From the NCBI GenBank assembly GCA_024233345.1, contig JACKPT010000014.1, positions 1 to 64,000 on the forward strand: a DNA stretch of 64,000 bases, read 5' to 3'. Numbering within the stretch: the first letter of the stretch is position 1; each line of letters starts with the position of its first letter. The translations under genes and the position numbers were made by a program. This DNA comes from Verrucomicrobiota bacterium (lineage in GTDB: Bacteria; Verrucomicrobiota; Kiritimatiellia; CAIVKH01). The notes beneath the pieces were generated by a model, which saw only the letters and a program-made list of their open reading frames with translations, was not told the origin of the DNA and ran no database searches. Below, piece by piece: positions 60,813 through 64,000 of the stretch.

Positions 60813-63800
60813 TCACCCATCCTGTTTGCGCAGGCGGGTTTGCAGTTCACGAAAATCTCCCTGCAGGGGCAGGGACAGTTCGGAGAGCCGGGTTTGGATC
60901 GCCTCGGTCAGACGAAGGGCCTCTTCGAGGCTTCCCTGTTTTTCCTTCAACATCGCGAGATGCAGGGTGGTTGCCGCCGCATCGGGACGAAGGGCGAGCG
61001 CCTTGAGAAAGGCATCCTCGGCCTCCGCCAGTTTATCCTGCGCCATCAGAATCACCCCGAAGGTATCCCACGACGGGGCGCTGCGGTCCGATCGCTCCAC
61101 CGCTTCACGAATCATCACTTCCGCCTCGTCGTATTCCCCCTTGCGCGCCAAGACCCAAGCGAGATCATTCAGGGCTTCCGTGCTGCGCTGAGCCTCGAGA
61201 CTGGCCCGGTATGAGGAAATCGCCATCTCCAGATTGCCCTCCGCATACTGAATGGTTCCCATGATATAGTTGCCCAGTGCATTGCCGGGATTCACGGTCA
61301 ACAGCCGTTCGGCATGCTTCTGTGCCTCTTCACGATTGCCCTCCATCAGGTCGAGCCGAAGCGACATCTCCAGGGCCTGCACATGGCCCGGACTGCGGCG
61401 CAGGATGTCTTCGACCTGGCGCCGGGCTCCGGCATAGTTTCCCTGGCGAATCGATTCCTGGGCCAATACCAACCGCAGCGCCGGGGTCACCACCGGCATC
61501 TTCTCAATGGCCCCCGAAGCCTCCTTCAGCAGTTCCTTGTCACCCAGTTGCGAGGCATTCAATAGCAGGGCCGCCCACAGCGACTGGCTGTTGGGATGCT
61601 CCTTGAGCAGGGGACGCAAGTATGCCACCGCTTCGGCATACCGCTGCTCCAGGGTCAACAAGATCGCCTCTTCAAGTTGCAATGATTCCTCGGGCAGACC
61701 CAGCCCGCGCAGGTGTTCCAGATGACTGCGGGCTTCCTCATAGTTCCCCTGACGGGCGGCAATTCGAAGCAGCCCGAGAATGGCTCCTGGCTGATCGGGG
61801 TCTTGTTCGAGCAGTTGCTGATAGGTCTCCTCGCTCTCCTCATCCATGTCCTGGGCGAAGTACAGCCCCGCCAGAGCCAACTGAAAACCCGCGCGATCGC
61901 CGCTGAGCGAAGAGGCCCGTTTGATATCCCGGATGGCCAGCGCGGGCTGGCCCGACATCACCCACGACATCCCCCGCTGGGCATACGCCTCGGGGGCGCG
62001 CACATAGCCATAACTTCGTGCCAGCGCCCACGATTGCCAGCCTCTGGGGGTTTCCTTCAGCAAGGGTGTCAGCATTGCCTCGTAGGTCTCGCGCTCGGGA
62101 AGGTCATGTTCCACTGCGGCATGATGGAGATTCAGCAGTGCGCTCAAGTTGTTGGTCACCAGGGTTCGTGACATGTTGTAGGCGGTCAACGCCGGCTCCC
62201 AGCTTCCATGATCTTCCAGATACACCCCGAGATTGTTGGCGCTGCGGCTGAGCTGATGCAGCAGGACATCGCACCAGATTTCAAACCCGTCTTCCTGTCC
62301 CCGGATTGCCAGCAACGGTTTGCCGAGAACATCCCACACCTCGCGGTGACGGGCGAGAAGGGTTTCCGGATTCACCGCCGTCTGATCCTTGGCCCCCACA
62401 TACAAGAGCGGATACGGAATCGCATCCAAGCCGGCTGAATACCAGACATCTGCGGATAGATCGACTGTCACCTGATCGGTGATCGCCGGATTCTTGGCCA
62501 TCCATTCGTTCAGCAAAGGTTCCAGGCCGACATGGGCCAGGCTCTGATAGCGAGGGTTGTCAAACAGGCTCGCGACATATCGCATGGCCGCCTTGGACTG
62601 TCCGTATTGAAACAGAATCACGTGCAGCGGGATTTTCTGCTCGTGAGACCGCAGTAGGATCGCATCGTCCAGAACGCCCCCGGAAAGGAACCACTCACGT
62701 CCCCCCATGTCCTTCAGGGTCTCGTCCGCGGCAATGCGGATCAACCCCGAGGTTTGCCGACCAATCCGGTGCGGATTCTCAACCGCCACCAGCAAGGCCA
62801 GGGCTAACGGCAAGGCCACCGCCGCATAGCTCGCACCCTTGCGCACCGATTTGATCAACCCGCGGTCCATGCGCCTCGCCCGGCCCAGACGTAAAAAGAA
62901 ATAGCCGGAGATCATGGCCAGCCACAGACTGATCAACAAAACCGGGGTGACCAGCAACGGCCTCATGCCGATCAGAAACCATGGATTCAGCGGGATGTCA
63001 AAAAACAGCGCCAGGCCGAGCAGCAAAAACAGTGCGAGCAGCAGGTTGGCTCCAAGCGCACTTTTTTTCTGGGTATAGACCCCGGCCGGAAGTCCGAAAA
63101 ACAGGGTTAAGGCCAGAGGCAGGAAGGAGACCAGGGTCACCGTCAACCATCCATGCTTGGGTACGGCGGCGGTGAGTGAAAGATATTGCTCCCGCCACAG
63201 GTACCACAGCACCCCCCAATAGGACGAAAACTCCCGCCACGCATAGACCGGCTGACCGGCATACTGCCAGGCACTGACCAGATACAGACCGAGCCCGAGC
63301 AGGCCAATCCCCAGCGCACCAAAAACCGTACCGGGGCGAAGACGGCCCACCACCGCCAGTTGGTACAACAGCAACACCCCAAAAAACGGGGCAAACAGCA
63401 TACAGGTCGCCGATTCGGTGACCCCGACCGCGAACAGGAACACCGCGATGTAGTGTACCCGCATCGAAGGAATTCCCGGTCCCTTGAGCAAGAGGTAGAA
63501 CGGCAGCAGCAGCAACATCAATTTCCATGGCTGGCTTCCCCCGTGCACGGCCGCCAGCCACAGGGAACGCTGGGTCATCAGAACCAAACCGGCAACCAGG
63601 CCCGCAACCAGCGACGCAACCTGCAAACGACGCTTGGCCGACTCCGACTCCAGGGTTTCCGAGCGCCAGACAAACCATTGCATGACCAATCGAACCGCCA
63701 GCGCCACCGCAACACCGGCACATAGGGAAGCCAGGGTTACCGCCCACCAGGAGGCTGTAGCTGGTAACAGTCCCTCCACCCGCAGGAGCGCCCCCCACAA

Positions 63801-63974
63801 CCGCTGGGTCAAAGAGGGAAATGGGCTGATCCCCAAATGCTGATTCAATTCAGGAAGCGCACCCGCACCAAGCGGAAGTGGCACCCCGGTCAGGCGATAC
63901 AGAACAAAGGCGATCGCCCCAAGGGTCCAAGGCATCCAACGTCTTATGGGCGAATTGCCGGAAGAATCTGTCAT
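60813..63974 (-). CDS. Large membrane protein with C-terminal TPR array
   Basis: A 1053-residue inner-membrane protein. The N-terminal about 390 residues hold roughly 10-12 helices (for example AGVAVALAVRLVMQWFVW and VHYIAVFLFAVGVTESATCML), reminiscent of DUF2723-type or GT-C-like membrane proteins, though I see no decisive catalytic motif. Residues about 560-1045 are TPR repeats (NNLGVYLEDHGSWEPALTAY, ALAGLYFAQDMDEESEETYQ, ALNDLAWVLARKGEYDEAEV). It may be a glycosyltransferase or an assembly scaffold. It begins 26 bp inside the right window edge and appears complete. Confidence 0.8.
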   Translation of the reverse strand: MTDSSGNSPIRRWMPWTLGAIAFVLYRLTGVPLPLGAGALPELNQHLGISPFPSLTQRLWGALLRVEGLLPATASWWAVTLASLCAGVAVALAVRLVMQWFVWRSETLESESAKRRLQVASLVAGLVAGLVLMTQRSLWLAAVHGGSQPWKLMLLLLPFYLLLKGPGIPSMRVHYIAVFLFAVGVTESATCMLFAPFFGVLLLYQLAVVGRLRPGTVFGALGIGLLGLGLYLVSAWQYAGQPVYAWREFSSYWGVLWYLWREQYLSLTAAVPKHGWLTVTLVSFLPLALTLFFGLPAGVYTQKKSALGANLLLALFLLLGLALFFDIPLNPWFLIGMRPLLVTPVLLISLWLAMISGYFFLRLGRARRMDRGLIKSVRKGASYAAVALPLALALLVAVENPHRIGRQTSGLIRIAADETLKDMGGREWFLSGGVLDDAILLRSHEQKIPLHVILFQYGQSKAAMRYVASLFDNPRYQSLAHVGLEPLLNEWMAKNPAITDQVTVDLSADVWYSAGLDAIPYPLLYVGAKDQTAVNPETLLARHREVWDVLGKPLLAIRGQEDGFEIWCDVLLHQLSRSANNLGVYLEDHGSWEPALTAYNMSRTLVTNNLSALLNLHHAAVEHDLPERETYEAMLTPLLKETPRGWQSWALARSYGYVRAPEAYAQRGMSWVMSGQPALAIRDIKRASSLSGDRAGFQLALAGLYFAQDMDEESEETYQQLLEQDPDQPGAILGLLRIAARQGNYEEARSHLEHLRGLGLPEESLQLEEAILLTLEQRYAEAVAYLRPLLKEHPNSQSLWAALLLNASQLGDKELLKEASGAIEKMPVVTPALRLVLAQESIRQGNYAGARRQVEDILRRSPGHVQALEMSLRLDLMEGNREEAQKHAERLLTVNPGNALGNYIMGTIQYAEGNLEMAISSYRASLEAQRSTEALNDLAWVLARKGEYDEAEVMIREAVERSDRSAPSWDTFGVILMAQDKLAEAEDAFLKALALRPDAAATTLHLAMLKEKQGSLEEALRLTEAIQTRLSELSLPLQGDFRELQTRLRKQDG

Positions 63975-64000
63975 ACTGTCTCCAGTTTTGTCTCTCGTCG

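Noticed and set aside
60745..60816. 24-residue N-terminal extension of the DJ-1 protein
   Set aside because: It is the translation of the heptamer repeat (KPETRNPKPET pattern), and the family begins at the Met encoded at 60744.

Overview
This 64 kb window (GC-rich, tightly packed, no gene-free stretch longer than about 250 bp) looks like the chromosome of a Gram-negative-type bacterium of the PVC superphylum, most likely Kiritimatiellota, Verrucomicrobiota or Lentisphaerota. The clues are protein types rather than marker genes: secreted right-handed beta-helix proteins with repeated HSAD-type, dockerin-like modules; a C-terminal module ending FYRxL; a formylglycine-generating-enzyme-like protein; exosortase with EpsI and a TIGR03790 protein; and a Wza/Wzc/beta-barrel export set that implies an outer membrane. 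No rRNA, tRNA, CRISPR array, transposase or phage gene was seen, so the assignment is an inference.

Layout. 1-10.3 kb is mostly housekeeping and starch-related: the tail of an FGE/sulfatase-modifying-factor-like protein, a secreted HAF-repeat/starch-binding-like protein, pgsA, a secreted GH13 amylase-type enzyme, a patatin-like lipase, rimO and a WalJ-like metallohydrolase. rpoN (sigma-54) follows at 10.3-11.7 kb. From 11.7 to 57.6 kb almost everything serves an exopolysaccharide or surface system. A leftward operon (FrhB-like protein, pyruvyl transferase, Wzx-type flippase, GT2) is followed by a leftward exosortase-EpsI pair, then by rightward genes: DegT, DUF362, glycosyltransferases, a Wzy-like polymerase and a sulfotransferase. 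A second rightward block holds glycosyltransferases, a second exosortase-like gene with a second epsI, the initiating sugar-phosphate transferase, and a sugar-modification cassette (oxidoreductase, hexapeptide acyltransferase, ACP, SDR, AMP-ligase, DegT). Next come three tandem paralogous beta-helix proteins and a TIGR03790 protein. The leftward export operon (57.6 to 50.9 kb) encodes a secreted unknown, an outer-membrane barrel, Wzc, Wza and an O-antigen-ligase-like protein. The window ends with rnhC, an FAH-family hydrolase, HU, a DJ-1/PfpI protein and a large membrane TPR protein.

How it fits together. The PHPT-type transferase would start a lipid-linked repeat unit. Seven glycosyltransferases, two aminotransferases, a dehydrogenase, an acyltransferase with its own ACP and AMP-ligase, a pyruvyl transferase and a sulfotransferase would build and decorate it. 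The flippase and polymerase would flip and extend it, and Wzc, Wza and the barrel would export it. Two exosortase/EpsI pairs sit inside the cluster, but no protein in the window carries a recognisable PEP-CTERM-type sorting tail.

Most notable observations: (1) the second exosortase has Ala where the catalytic Cys should be, while keeping the Arg and a nearby His, and keeps its own EpsI partner; (2) both EpsI proteins carry a zinc-ribbon-like four-ligand insert; (3) three TTCCAA-N3-TTGGAA palindromes with an exact 31-bp period lie upstream of pgsA, the last one containing its likely start codon; (4) a self-contained ACP/AMP-ligase/SDR cassette sits beside a WbpD-like acyltransferase; (5) a strong hairpin lies just ahead of wzc, and there are candidate operators ahead of the amylase, HU and export-operon genes.
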